This document shows, piece after piece, positions 41,285 to 49,899 of a stretch of DNA of 64,000 nt; positions within the stretch are counted from its first letter, which is position 1, and each line of letters starts with the position of its first letter. This stretch comes from Kocuria rosea (GTDB lineage: Bacteria > Actinomycetota > Actinomycetes > Actinomycetales > Micrococcaceae): NCBI RefSeq assembly GCF_023715525.1, contig NZ_JAMBOG010000003.1, forward strand, positions 124,001 to 188,000, read 5' to 3'. A program made the position numbers and the translations under genes. Under the pieces are notes generated by a model, which saw only the letters and a list, made by a program, of their open reading frames with translations, had not been told where the DNA came from and made no database searches.

Positions 41285-42457
41285 TCAGCCGCGGGCGATC
41301 CACCACGCCGGGGAGGCGAAGATCGGCTCCAGGGCGGTCGTGGCCGCCCCGGTCAGCGAGGGCCGGTCGTCGGCCGCGGCCTGCTCGATCCGGACGGGCC
41401 CCGCCTCCGCCGTGAGCGCGTGGGCCTCGACGACCTCCCGCAGCACGGGCTCCAGCTCCTGCGCGATGGGCCCGAAGTAGCCGGAGAGCACCACCGTGGA
41501 CAGGTCCAGGACGTTCATCGAGTTCGCCAGGACGGCGCCGAGGGGGCGGCCGAGCATCTCCACGACGGCCTCCCGGCTGTGCAGCCGCCGCGCCATGGCC
41601 TCCACGAGGTCCTCGATCCGCACGTCCTCGGGCAGCCCGGTCCTCCCGCGCAGGGCGTGGTAGCTGACGTAGGCCTCCAGGCAGCCCCGCCGCCCGCACC
41701 GGCACGGCTGTCCGCCGGGCTCGATCGTCACGTGCCCCAGCTCCCCCGCCCAGCCGTGCTCGCCGCGGTGGATCCGGCCCTCGAGGACCACGGCGCCGCC
41801 GATCCCGGTCTGCCCGTGCAGGAAGAGGAAGGACTCCCCGGGCCGGCGCAGCACCTCCGTGCCGGCCGCGAGCATGCTGTCGTTACCGGCCGTCAGCAGG
41901 GCGCCCCGGAAGGACGGCAGCCGCCGCAGCCGCTCCAGCAGGGGCACGGCCCGCCAGGCCAGGTTGGGGGCGGAGAGCACCGTCTCCCGGTCGGTGGACA
42001 GGCGCCCGGGGACGGAGACGCAGACCCCCGCCACGCGCGCCTGCGCCACCGCCGCCAGGGCCTCGTCGAGCAGGTGCGCGAGCTCCCCGGCCACGGCGTC
42101 CACCGGGGCGCCGACGAAGGAGCCGAACCGTGAGCCCTCGTGCAGTACCTCCCCGTCCAGGCCGGTCACGAGACACGCCACGTGGTCCGCGGCGATCTCC
42201 AGGCCCACCCCGGCCACGCCGCCGCGCGCCAGGCTCAGCGGGATCACCGGTCGGCCGGCGGCTCCGCTGGCGGCCTGCGCGCCCTCCACCACCAGGCCCG
42301 CGTCGAGCAGCTCCTGGACCAGCTTGGACACGGTCGGCTTGGTGAGGCCGCTGCGCTTGGCGAGGCCGGCCCGCGAGACGGGGCCGTCGGCCTCCGCCAC
42401 GGCGCGGAGCACGGTGGAGAGGTTGTGCTCCCGCAGATCGGTGGACTGCACGGGCAT
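41285..42457 (-). CDS. ROK family repressor of xylose genes (XylR-type)
   Basis: A 390-residue ROK regulator. The N-terminal winged helix is TDLREHNLSTVLRAVAEADGPVSRAGLAKRSGLTKPTVSKLVQELLDAGLV. It is followed by the ROK sugar-binding fold with GVGLEIAADHVACLVTGLDG, VSVPGRL, GEHGWAGELGHVTIEPGG and the zinc-type C-x-C-G-x-x-G-C-L-E (CRCGRRGCLEAY). The ATG at 42457 is chosen because it gives the normal family N-terminus, although its purine-rich site (GGAG) is only two bases away; a TTG at 42520 is the alternative. It is divergent from xylA with a palindrome in between. The effector is probably D-xylose. Confidence 0.88.
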   Translation of the reverse strand: MPVQSTDLREHNLSTVLRAVAEADGPVSRAGLAKRSGLTKPTVSKLVQELLDAGLVVEGAQAASGAAGRPVIPLSLARGGVAGVGLEIAADHVACLVTGLDGEVLHEGSRFGSFVGAPVDAVAGELAHLLDEALAAVAQARVAGVCVSVPGRLSTDRETVLSAPNLAWRAVPLLERLRRLPSFRGALLTAGNDSMLAAGTEVLRRPGESFLFLHGQTGIGGAVVLEGRIHRGEHGWAGELGHVTIEPGGQPCRCGRRGCLEAYVSYHALRGRTGLPEDVRIEDLVEAMARRLHSREAVVEMLGRPLGAVLANSMNVLDLSTVVLSGYFGPIAQELEPVLREVVEAHALTAEAGPVRIEQAAADDRPSLTGAATTALEPIFASPAWWIARG

Positions 42458-42557
42458 CTCTCCGTCGGATCGAGGGGACGCGGGCCGGGGGACCCGCACG
42501 GGGGCGGGACCGGCCGGCAATTCCGGCGCAGCCCTTCCCCCAGACTACCGCGCTCCC

Positions 42558-42581
42558 TATAGTAAGTAACGGTAACTAACT
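42558..42581. promoter_or_regulatory. xylA -10 element and overlapping ROK operator
   Basis: TATAGT (42558-42563) is a good -10 for xylA. It overlaps an imperfect 21-base palindrome, AGTAAGTAAC-G-GTAACTAACT-like, at 42561-42581, in an AT-rich island of the divergent ROK/xylA gap. GTTAGT/ACTAAC-type arms are usual for XylR-like ROK repressors. The layout would let the repressor block xylA initiation. Confidence 0.6.
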
Positions 42582-42602
42582 CATACTGAGAAAGGACCTC
42601 CG

Positions 42603-43826
42603 ATGTCCACCACCGCTCCCGCCACCTCCCTCGCCGCCTCCCTCACGCCCTCCCCGGAGGACCGGTTCTCCTTCGGCCTGTGGACCGTCGGCTGGGCCGC
42701 CCGCGACCAGTTCGGCACCGCATCCCGCCCGGACCTCGACCCCCTCGCCTCGGTGCGCAAGCTCAAGGAGCTCGGCGCGTGGGGCTTCACCTTCCACGAC
42801 AACGACCTCATCCCGTTCGACGCGACCGAGGCCGAGCGCGAGCGGCTGATCGGGGAGCTGAAGCGGACCATGGACGACACCGGCATGGTCTGCGAGATGG
42901 TCACCACCGACACCTTCGCCGAGCCGGTCTTCAAGGACGGCGCCTTCACCTCCAACGACCGGCGGGTCCGCCGCTACGGGCTGCGCAAGGTGCTGCGCAA
43001 CGTCGACCTCGCGGCCGAGCTGGGCGCCACCACGTTCGTGATGTGGGGCGGGCGCGAGGGCTCCGAGTACGACTCCTCCAAGGACCTTCTCGCCTCCCTC
43101 GAGCGCTACGCCGAGGGCATCGACACCGTGGCCGGCTACATCAAGTCGCAGGGCTACGACCTGCGCATCGGCCTCGAGCCGAAGCCGAACGAGCCCCGCG
43201 GCGACATCTTCCTCCCCACCGTGGGCCACGCCCTCGCGTTCATCGAGCGCCTCGAGCACGGCGACGTCGTGGGCGTGAACCCCGAGACCGGGCACGAGCA
43301 GATGGCCACCCTGAACTACACGCACGGCCTCGCCCAGGCGCTGTGGGCCGAGAAGCTCTTCCACATCGACCTCAACGGCCAGAACGGGCCCATGTACGAC
43401 CAGGACCTGGTCTTCGGGCACGGCAACCTGATCAGCGCGTTCTTCACCGTCGACCTGCTCGAGAACGGCTTCCCGTCGAGGCCGGGGGCCTACCAGGGCG
43501 CCCGCCACTTCGACTACAAGCCCTCCCGCACCGAGCACCTCGACGGCGTGTGGGACTCCGCGGCCGCGAACATGCGGATGTACCTCGCCCTCAAGGAGCG
43601 TGCCGTGGCCTTCCGCCAGGACCCCGAGGTCCAGGAGGCCCTGGAGCAGGCCGGGGTCCTCGAGCTCGCCGAGCCGACCCTCGCCGAGGGCGAGGACCTG
43701 CAGTCCTTCCTCGCCGACCGCGGTGCCTACGAGGACCTCGACCTCACCGGCCCCTCGGAGCGCAACTACGGCTTCGTGCGCCTGCACCAGCTCGCCGTCG
43801 AACACCTCATGGGCGCCCGCGGCTGA
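42603..43826 (+). CDS. xylA: Xylose isomerase
   Basis: A 407-residue actinobacterial (class I) xylose isomerase, which converts D-xylose to D-xylulose with two divalent metals. Visible blocks are [31 protein letters not shown] (catalytic His-Asp), [26 protein letters not shown] (metal Glu and Lys), [20 protein letters not shown] and QDLVFGHGN. Length is a little above the usual ~390 because of a Ser/Ala/Pro-rich start of ~18 residues. AAAGGA precedes the ATG. It is first of a xylA-xylB-epimerase set; two strong hairpins separate it from xylB. Confidence 0.96.
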   Translation: MSTTAPATSLAASLTPSPEDRFSFGLWTVGWAARDQFGTASRPDLDPLASVRKLKELGAWGFTFHDNDLIPFDATEAERERLIGELKRTMDDTGMVCEMVTTDTFAEPVFKDGAFTSNDRRVRRYGLRKVLRNVDLAAELGATTFVMWGGREGSEYDSSKDLLASLERYAEGIDTVAGYIKSQGYDLRIGLEPKPNEPRGDIFLPTVGHALAFIERLEHGDVVGVNPETGHEQMATLNYTHGLAQALWAEKLFHIDLNGQNGPMYDQDLVFGHGNLISAFFTVDLLENGFPSRPGAYQGARHFDYKPSRTEHLDGVWDSAAANMRMYLALKERAVAFRQDPEVQEALEQAGVLELAEPTLAEGEDLQSFLADRGAYEDLDLTGPSERNYGFVRLHQLAVEHLMGARG

Positions 43827-43832
43827 GGCCCC

Positions 43833-43891
43833 GCCCGCCGCCCGGCCCCGGGCGGCGGGCCCGGCCGGGCGCGCACCCCGCGCGCCCGGCC
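43833..43891 (+). terminator. Tandem hairpins between xylA and xylB
   Basis: GCCCGCCGCCCGG (43833-43845) pairs with 43848-43860. GGCCGGGCGCGC (43863-43874) pairs with 43880-43891 around ACCCC. They begin six bases after the xylA stop and end 52 bases before xylB. They may act as an attenuator or a 3'-end stabiliser, so that xylA mRNA exceeds xylB mRNA. Confidence 0.6.
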
Positions 43892-43943
43892 CCCCGTCCC
43901 CCATCCGCGGTGCCCCGGCACCTGTTCGTCAACGAGGACCTTC

Positions 43944-45338
43944 ATGGCACGCACCACCGTCCTGGGCATCGACTCCTCCACCCAGTCCACCAAGGCGCTC
44001 CTGGTCGACGCAGAGACCGGCGAGGTCCTCGACGCCCGCCGCGCCCCCCACCCGGAGGGCACCGAGGTCGACCCCCGCGCCTGGCTCGCGGCGCTCGACG
44101 ACGCCGCCGGCCCCTTCCTCGAGGAGGTCTCCGCCGTGGCGGTCGGGGGCCAGCAGCACGGCATGGTGGCCTTCGACGAGCACGACGACGTCGTGCGCGA
44201 CGCCCTCCTGTGGAACGACACCCGCTCCGCCGACCAGGCCGAGGCCCTGGTCGAGGAGATGGGCGGGCCGGCCGCGTGCGCCGAGGAGCTCGGCAGCGTG
44301 CTGGTGGCGTCCATGACCTCCACCAAGCTGCGCTGGATGGCCGAGCACGAACCCGGCAACGCCGCCCGGACCCACCGGGTGCTGCTGCCCCACGACTACC
44401 TCTCGTGGCACCTCAACGAGGACCGCTCCTCCTTCTTCACCGACCGCGGCGACGCCTCCGGCACCGGGTACTGGTCGCCCCGGACCGGGGACTGGTGCCC
44501 CGACCTCGCCCGCCGCGCGCTCGGCCACGACGTCGCGCTGCCCGGGCTCGCCCCCCGCCCGAACGCCGTGATGGGCCGCACCGTCCACGGGGCGGCGCTG
44601 GCCGCCGGCACCGGGGACAACATGGCCGCGGCGCTGGGCGTCGCCCTCGGGCCCGGGGACGTGTCGCTGTCGATCGGCACCTCGGGGGTGGCCGCCATGG
44701 TCTCGGAGACCCGTGCGGCGGACCCGACCGGGCTGGTCACCGGGTTCGCCGACGCCACCGGCCGCTACCTGCCCATGGCCACGACCCTCAACGCCGCGCG
44801 GGTCCTGGAGTTCGGCGCCCGCGTGCTCGGCGTCGACCACGCCGGTCTCGCCGAGCTCGCGCTCGCCGCCCGCCCGGGGGCGGGCGGGGTCGCCCTGCTG
44901 CCCTACCTCGACGGCGAGCGCACGCCCAACCGCCCGCGGGCCCGCGCGACCCTGCACGGGATGTCCACGCGCACCACGCGCGAGGACGTGGCGCGCGCCT
45001 GCGTCGAGGGGCTGCTGTGCTCGCTCGCCGACGGGATGGCCGCGCTGGAACGGGCCACGGGCGCCACCGTGGAGCGGGTCGTCCTGATCGGCGGCGGGGC
45101 CCGGTCCGAGGCGGTGCGCCGGCTGGCCCCCGCCGTGCTCGGCCGCCCCGTCCTGGTCCCCGCCCCGGGCGAGTACGTGGCCCTGGGCGCCGCCCGGCAG
45201 GCGGCCTGGGCCTTCACCGGCGCCGGCGAGCCCCCGGCCTGGGCGCTGCCCGGCCTCCAGGAGTACGGCGCCGAGCCCACCCCGCAGGTGCTGGAGGCCT
45301 ACCGGGAGCTGCGCGACCGCACCGGGACCTGGGCGTGA
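43944..45338 (+). CDS. xylB: Xylulokinase
   Basis: A 464-residue FGGY-family kinase, which phosphorylates D-xylulose to xylulose-5-phosphate for the pentose phosphate pathway. The N-terminal lobe has VLGIDSSTQSTKALLVD, AVAVGGQQHGMVAFDE, LLWNDTRSADQA (catalytic Asp region) and HDYLSWHL. The C-terminal lobe has GTGDNMAAALGVAL, SIGTSGVAAM, LPYLDGERTPN and VVLIGGGARSEAVRRLAPAVLG. All FGGY signatures are present at normal length. Its stop overlaps the epimerase start (GTGA). Confidence 0.95.
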   Translation: MARTTVLGIDSSTQSTKALLVDAETGEVLDARRAPHPEGTEVDPRAWLAALDDAAGPFLEEVSAVAVGGQQHGMVAFDEHDDVVRDALLWNDTRSADQAEALVEEMGGPAACAEELGSVLVASMTSTKLRWMAEHEPGNAARTHRVLLPHDYLSWHLNEDRSSFFTDRGDASGTGYWSPRTGDWCPDLARRALGHDVALPGLAPRPNAVMGRTVHGAALAAGTGDNMAAALGVALGPGDVSLSIGTSGVAAMVSETRAADPTGLVTGFADATGRYLPMATTLNAARVLEFGARVLGVDHAGLAELALAARPGAGGVALLPYLDGERTPNRPRARATLHGMSTRTTREDVARACVEGLLCSLADGMAALERATGATVERVVLIGGGARSEAVRRLAPAVLGRPVLVPAPGEYVALGAARQAAWAFTGAGEPPAWALPGLQEYGAEPTPQVLEAYRELRDRTGTWA

Positions 45339-46429
45339 GGCCGGACCGGACCGTGCCCGGGCCGCCCGGCCCCCGGTCCTTCGGGACGCTGCCCGACGGC
45401 CGGGAGGTCACCGTCCACACCCTCACGGCCCCGAACGGCCTGGAGCTGCGGGTCCTTGACCTCGGCGCCGCCGTGCAGGCCCTGCGCGTGCCCGGTCCGG
45501 ACGGCACGGGTACGAACGTGGTGCTGGGCCATCCCGACGCGTCCGGCTACGCCGAGCACGCGGACGCGTACCTGGGCTCGGTCGTGGGCCGCTACGCCAA
45601 CCGGATCGGCGGCGCGCGCTTCGCCCTCGACGGCGAGGACTTCACGCTCAGCGCCAACGAGGGCCCGACCTGCCTGCACGGCGGGGCCGACGGGTTCCAC
45701 CGGCGGATCTGGCGGACGGTCCGCGCGAGCCGCACCTCGCTGGTCCTGGAGCTGGTCAGCCCCGCCGGGGACCAGGGCTTCCCCGGGGAGGTCGTCCTGC
45801 AGGCCCGGTACACCGTCGCGGACGACGTCGTGGCCCTCGAGCTGGAGGCGCGCACCGATGCGCCGACCGTGCTGGGGCCTGCGAACCACGCCTACTTCAA
45901 CCTCGCGGGCGAGGGCTCCGGGACCGTGGACGAGCACCTGCTGCTCGTCGAGGCGGACCACTACCTCCCGGTGGGCCCGGACTCCCTGCCCCTCGGCGGG
46001 CTGGCGGCCGTGGCGGGCACGCCGTTCGACCTGACCGCCCCGGCACGGCTGGGCGAGCGGGTGCGCTGCGGCCACCCGCAGGTGAGCGCGGTGGGCGGGA
46101 TCGACCATTCCTTCCACCTGCGGGGCTCGGGCCTGCGCCGGGCGGCGCTGCTGGAGCACCCGGCGAGCGGACGGTACCTGGAGCTGTTCACGGACCGCCC
46201 CGCCCTGCAGGTGTACACCGGCAACTCCCTGGACGGCACCGCGCCGGGCACCTCCGGGCGCCGGTACCGGCAGGGCGACGGCGTGGCCCTCGAGGCCCAG
46301 GCGCATCCCGACTCCCCCAACCGGCCCTGGCTCTCGGACGCGGTGCTGCGCCCGGGGCAGGTCCACCGATCGCGCACGCAGTGGCGGTTCGGCCTGCGCA
46401 CCGGCCCGGCGGGGGCCGTCCGGGGATAG
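45335..46429 (+). CDS. Aldose 1-epimerase (mutarotase)
   Basis: A 364-residue GalM-type mutarotase, which interconverts alpha and beta anomers of free aldoses. Motifs are SVVGRYANRIGGARFALDG, LHGGADGFHRRIW (first active-site His), LGPANHAYFNLAGEG (second His), VGGIDHSFHLRG and the late ALEAQAHPDSPN (catalytic Glu). The GTG overlaps the xylB stop. It speeds supply of the anomer that xylose isomerase accepts, which fits its place in the operon. Confidence 0.92.
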   Translation: MRPDRTVPGPPGPRSFGTLPDGREVTVHTLTAPNGLELRVLDLGAAVQALRVPGPDGTGTNVVLGHPDASGYAEHADAYLGSVVGRYANRIGGARFALDGEDFTLSANEGPTCLHGGADGFHRRIWRTVRASRTSLVLELVSPAGDQGFPGEVVLQARYTVADDVVALELEARTDAPTVLGPANHAYFNLAGEGSGTVDEHLLLVEADHYLPVGPDSLPLGGLAAVAGTPFDLTAPARLGERVRCGHPQVSAVGGIDHSFHLRGSGLRRAALLEHPASGRYLELFTDRPALQVYTGNSLDGTAPGTSGRRYRQGDGVALEAQAHPDSPNRPWLSDAVLRPGQVHRSRTQWRFGLRTGPAGAVRG

Positions 46430-46466
46430 GCGCCGGCCCGCGGCCTCCGCCCCCGCCCCCCAAGGG

Positions 46467-47351
46467 TCATCCGAGCAGGTCGCGGGCGAGCGCGAGCGCG
46501 CCCCGCACCCCGGAGTCGTCGCCCAGCTCCGGGCGCACCACGTACCCGCTGCCGGGATCGGCGCAGGGGTGGTCGTCGAGGGCTCCCGCGACGAGCCGGG
46601 CCAGCTCGGCCCGCACCGCCTCCAGCAGGCCCCCCGTCTTGGCCACGCCCCCGCCGAGGACGATCCGCTCGGGCGCGACCGTGTAGGTGACGGCGGCCAG
46701 CAGCTGGGCCACGTAGTGGGCGCCGAGCTCGACCGCCCGCGCCCTGTCCGCGCCCAGGTCCGGGCCCGGCCGCCCCCACCGCCCGGCGACGGCCGGACCG
46801 GCGGCGAGGCCCTCCAGGCAGTCCCCGTGGAAGGGGCAGCTCCCCTGGTACCGGTCGTCGGGGTGGCGGCGCACGAGGAGGTGGCCGGCCTCGGGGTGCG
46901 CCCGGCGGGACAGCGGCCGGCCGTCGACCAGGAAGCCCGCGCCCACGCCCGTGCCCACGGTGACGTAGGCCAGGTCGCGCACGCCCCGGCCGGCCCCGAG
47001 CCGGTGCTCGCCGACCGCGGAGCCCGTGACGTCGGTGACGACCGCCGTCGGCGTGCCCCGCAGCCCGAGGCCCGCCAGCAGGTCGACGTCCTGCCAGCCG
47101 GGCTTGGGCGTGGCGGTGATGCGCCCGTACCGCGCGGCGAACGGGTCGACGACGACGGGCCCGAAGGAGGCCAGCCCGACCGCCTCCAGCGGGCCGTCGG
47201 CGTGCGCGGCCAGGAACGCCCGGACCGCACCGAGGGTCCGCTCCGGGGTGGTGGTGTCGATCCGCGCCGAGTGCAGCACGGCGGCCGGGTCCTCCGCCGC
47301 CGCGAGGGCGCACAGGACCTTGGTCCCCCCGGTCTCGATCCCCGCGATCAC
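46467..47351 (-). CDS. ROK family sugar kinase (fructokinase-like)
   Basis: A 294-residue ROK kinase: IAGIETGGTKVLCALA is the phosphate-binding loop, DVTGSAVGEHRLGAGRGVRDLAYVTVGTGVGAGFLVDGR follows, and EAGHLLVRRHPDDRYQGSCPFHGDCLEGLAAGPAV holds a zinc-type H/C motif in the form typical of Bacillus GmuE/fructokinase. There is no DNA-binding domain. The IETGGTK start and FHGDCLEG suggest ATP-dependent fructokinase rather than glucokinase. The GTG start follows GGGAGG. It is convergent with the epimerase and divergent from pxpA; it may not be part of the xylose pathway proper. Confidence 0.85.
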   Translation of the reverse strand: MIAGIETGGTKVLCALAAAEDPAAVLHSARIDTTTPERTLGAVRAFLAAHADGPLEAVGLASFGPVVVDPFAARYGRITATPKPGWQDVDLLAGLGLRGTPTAVVTDVTGSAVGEHRLGAGRGVRDLAYVTVGTGVGAGFLVDGRPLSRRAHPEAGHLLVRRHPDDRYQGSCPFHGDCLEGLAAGPAVAGRWGRPGPDLGADRARAVELGAHYVAQLLAAVTYTVAPERIVLGGGVAKTGGLLEAVRAELARLVAGALDDHPCADPGSGYVVRPELGDDSGVRGALALARDLLG

Positions 47352-47425
47352 GGCGGCCTCCCTCTCCGGTGGAACGGCCGGTGGTGCCGCTCTCCGCGAG
47401 TCTAGGACGCCGGAACGTTGCGCAT

Positions 47426-47442
47426 GGATTGTTGAACAATCC
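47426..47442 (+). promoter_or_regulatory. GntR-type operator of the pxp operon
   Basis: GGATTGTT-G-AACAATCC is a perfect 8+1+8 palindrome 48 bases before pxpA. Its central 15 bases are identical to the operator at 54672-54686 in the promoter of the NRAMP-type gene. Confidence 0.8.
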
Positions 47443-47489
47443 CTCGGAAGGGTGCATCCTGGAGTTCCCGACGTGACAAGGAGCACAGC

Positions 47490-48254
47490 ATGCCCCTCTC
47501 CGAGATCGACCTCAACGCGGACTGCGGCGAGTCCCTGTCCGCCTGGGCCATGGAGGGCGACGAGGCCGTCCTGGGTGTGGTCAGCAGCGCCAACGTGGCC
47601 TGCGGCTTCCACGCCGGCGACCCGACCGTCGCCCGCCGCACGTGCGCCGTCGCCGCCGAGCACGGCGTGGCGGTGGGCGCCCAGGTCTCCTACGACGACC
47701 TCAAGGGCTTCGGCCGCCGGTTCATCGCGGTCCCCCGGGCCGAGCTGACGGACCAGATCGTCTACCAGATCGGCGCCCTGCAGGCGCTCTCCCGCGCCGC
47801 CGGCACGGGCGTCGGCTACGTCAAGCCCCACGGGGCCCTCTACAACGCGATCGTCCACCACGAGGAGCACGCGGGGGCCGTCGTCGACGCCGTGCGCGCC
47901 GTCGACGACGGGCTCCCGCTGCTCGTGCTGCCCGGCTCCGAGATCGAGCGCCAGGCCGGTGCCGCCGGGCTGCGCACGGTCCGGGAGGCCTTCGCCGACC
48001 GCGGCTACACCCCGCAGGCCACGCTCGTGCCCCGCACCGAGGCCGGGGCCGTGCTGCACGACCCCGACCGGATCGCCGAGCGCGTGGTGCGGATGGCCCT
48101 CGAAGGCGTCGTCGAGGCGGTCGACGGCTCGCTCGTGGCCGTGGAGCCCGAGAGCATCTGCGTGCACGGCGACACCCCCGGGGCCCTGGCCATCGCCGAG
48201 CGGGTGCGCGCCGCCCTGGAGGACGCCGGCATCGACGTCCGCAGCTTCCTGTGA
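47490..48254 (+). CDS. pxpA: 5-oxoprolinase subunit A (LamB/YcsF family)
   Basis: A 254-residue LamB/YcsF protein. Signature blocks are [62 protein letters not shown] and [18 protein letters not shown]. PxpA, with PxpB and PxpC, makes the prokaryotic ATP-dependent 5-oxoprolinase that opens 5-oxoproline (pyroglutamate) to glutamate. AAGGAG precedes the ATG. Its stop overlaps the next start (GTGA). It is the first gene of a three-gene operon with a PxpB-PxpC fusion and a biotin carboxylase. Confidence 0.93.
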   Translation: MPLSEIDLNADCGESLSAWAMEGDEAVLGVVSSANVACGFHAGDPTVARRTCAVAAEHGVAVGAQVSYDDLKGFGRRFIAVPRAELTDQIVYQIGALQALSRAAGTGVGYVKPHGALYNAIVHHEEHAGAVVDAVRAVDDGLPLLVLPGSEIERQAGAAGLRTVREAFADRGYTPQATLVPRTEAGAVLHDPDRIAERVVRMALEGVVEAVDGSLVAVEPESICVHGDTPGALAIAERVRAALEDAGIDVRSFL

Positions 48255-49897
48255 GCGGGCGAGCGGTGCGGCCGGAAGCAGCGCGGGAACCGCAGGAGCC
48301 GGCCCGGCGGGTGCGCCCGATGGGCCCGCTCGCCGCGCTGGTGGAGTGCGCGGACCTGCACGACGCCGTGGCCCTGCACGCTCGTCTCACCACGGCCGGC
48401 CTGCCGGGCCTGGTGGACTGCGTGGCCGGTGCGCAGACCGTCGTCGTGCGCGCGAGCACGCCCGCGGCGCTGCGCCGGACCGTCACGGCCGCCCTCGCCG
48501 CCCCGCGCGGAGCCGCCGGGACCGGCGGCGGGCGGGTCGTGCCCATCGACGTCGTCTACGACGGCGAGGACCTCGCGGCCGTCGGGGAGCTCACCGGCCT
48601 GGGCGCCGACGGCGTGGTCCGGGCGCACGCGGGGCAGGAGTGGACCGCGGCGTTCGCGGGCTTCGCCCCCGGCTTCTTCTACTGCGTCGGCGGCTCCGGG
48701 GCGCTCGACGTCCCCCGGCGGGAGACCCCGCGCACCGCGGTGCCGCCGGGCTCCGTGGCGCTCGCGGGCCCCTTCTCGGCCGTCTACCCGCGCCGCTCCC
48801 CGGGCGGGTGGCAGCTCATCGGCCGCACCGCGGAGGTCATGTTCGACATCGACCGCGCCGAGCCGGCCCTGCTGCGCTCCGGGGACCGGGTGCGCTACCG
48901 CCCCGTGCGAGAGCTCGTCGAGCTCCCGCCCCGGCCGGCCGCCCCGGCCCCCGCCGCCGCCGGGCCGCACCTCGTCGTGGCGGCCCCCGGGCTGCAGACC
49001 CTCGTCCAGGACCGCGGCCGCCCCGGCTCCGCCGCCCTGGGCGTCGCCCCCTCGGGCGCCCTCGACGACGTCGCGGCCGCCGCCGCCAACCGTCTCGTCG
49101 GCAACGGGCCGGACGCCGCCGTGCTGGAGAACCTCCTGGGCCGCCTGACGCTCACCGCCGCCGGGGACCAGGTCCTCGCGGTGACCGGCGCCCGGGCGAG
49201 CCTCGACGTCCCCGGGGTCCCCGGCTGGCGGCCCGCCCACGGCGTCCCGTTCGCCCTGCGCGACGGCGAGCAGCTGGTCGTCGGCGCGGTCGAGACCGGC
49301 GCCCGCGTCTACGTGGGCGTGCGCGGCGGGCTCGCGGTGCCCCCCGTGCTGGGCAGCCGCTCGGCCGACACCCTCGCCGGCCTCGGCCCCGCACCGCTGG
49401 CCGCCGGGGACGTCCTGCCGGTCGGCGCGGACCCCGGCACGGCCGTCCAGGCCCCCGCGCCGGAGCCCCGGCTCCCGGCGGTGCCGTCGGTGCGCGTGGT
49501 GCCCGGCCCCCGCGACGACTGGTTCCCGCCCTCCTCGCTGGAGGCGTTCCTCGCCCAGGAGTGGGAGCTGAGCCCCGACTCCGACCGCGTGGGCGCCCGG
49601 CTCGCCGGCGCACCGCTCGAGCGGACCCGGACCGGGGAGCTGCCCAGCGAGGGCACGGTGCCCGGCAGCGTCCAGGTCCCGCCCTCCGGCCTGCCCGTCG
49701 TGTTCCTGCGCGACGCCCCCACCACCGGCGGCTATCCCGTCCTCGGCGTGGTCCACCCCGAGGACCTCACCGTGCTCGCCCAGCTGCGCCCCGGGCAGCG
49801 GCTGCGCTTCACCCGCTGCCCGGCGCCCGAGCTCGGCACCGAGCTCGACGACATCGAGCCCGACACCGACGTCCCCGACACCTCCCAGGAGCCGTAA
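48251..49897 (+). CDS. 5-oxoprolinase subunits B and C fused (AHS1-AHS2)
   Basis: A 548-residue fusion. The N-terminal half (about 25-230) is the PxpB/KipI/AHS1 domain: [48 protein letters not shown] and [15 protein letters not shown]. The C-terminal half (about 245-530) is PxpC/KipA/AHS2: [50 protein letters not shown] and [32 protein letters not shown]. The two subunits are usually separate genes. The same AHS1/AHS2 pair forms the carboxyltransferase part of urea carboxylase. The GTG at 48251 is chosen for its 4-base overlap with the pxpA stop; the ATG at 48320 is an alternative that would remove 23 low-complexity residues. Confidence 0.9.
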   Translation: MSGRAVRPEAAREPQEPARRVRPMGPLAALVECADLHDAVALHARLTTAGLPGLVDCVAGAQTVVVRASTPAALRRTVTAALAAPRGAAGTGGGRVVPIDVVYDGEDLAAVGELTGLGADGVVRAHAGQEWTAAFAGFAPGFFYCVGGSGALDVPRRETPRTAVPPGSVALAGPFSAVYPRRSPGGWQLIGRTAEVMFDIDRAEPALLRSGDRVRYRPVRELVELPPRPAAPAPAAAGPHLVVAAPGLQTLVQDRGRPGSAALGVAPSGALDDVAAAAANRLVGNGPDAAVLENLLGRLTLTAAGDQVLAVTGARASLDVPGVPGWRPAHGVPFALRDGEQLVVGAVETGARVYVGVRGGLAVPPVLGSRSADTLAGLGPAPLAAGDVLPVGADPGTAVQAPAPEPRLPAVPSVRVVPGPRDDWFPPSSLEAFLAQEWELSPDSDRVGARLAGAPLERTRTGELPSEGTVPGSVQVPPSGLPVVFLRDAPTTGGYPVLGVVHPEDLTVLAQLRPGQRLRFTRCPAPELGTELDDIEPDTDVPDTSQEP

Positions 49898-49899
49898 CC

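Noticed and set aside
46467-47351. A second ROK repressor of the xylose genes
   Set aside because: There is no DNA-binding domain; the protein starts directly with the kinase phosphate loop IETGGTK.
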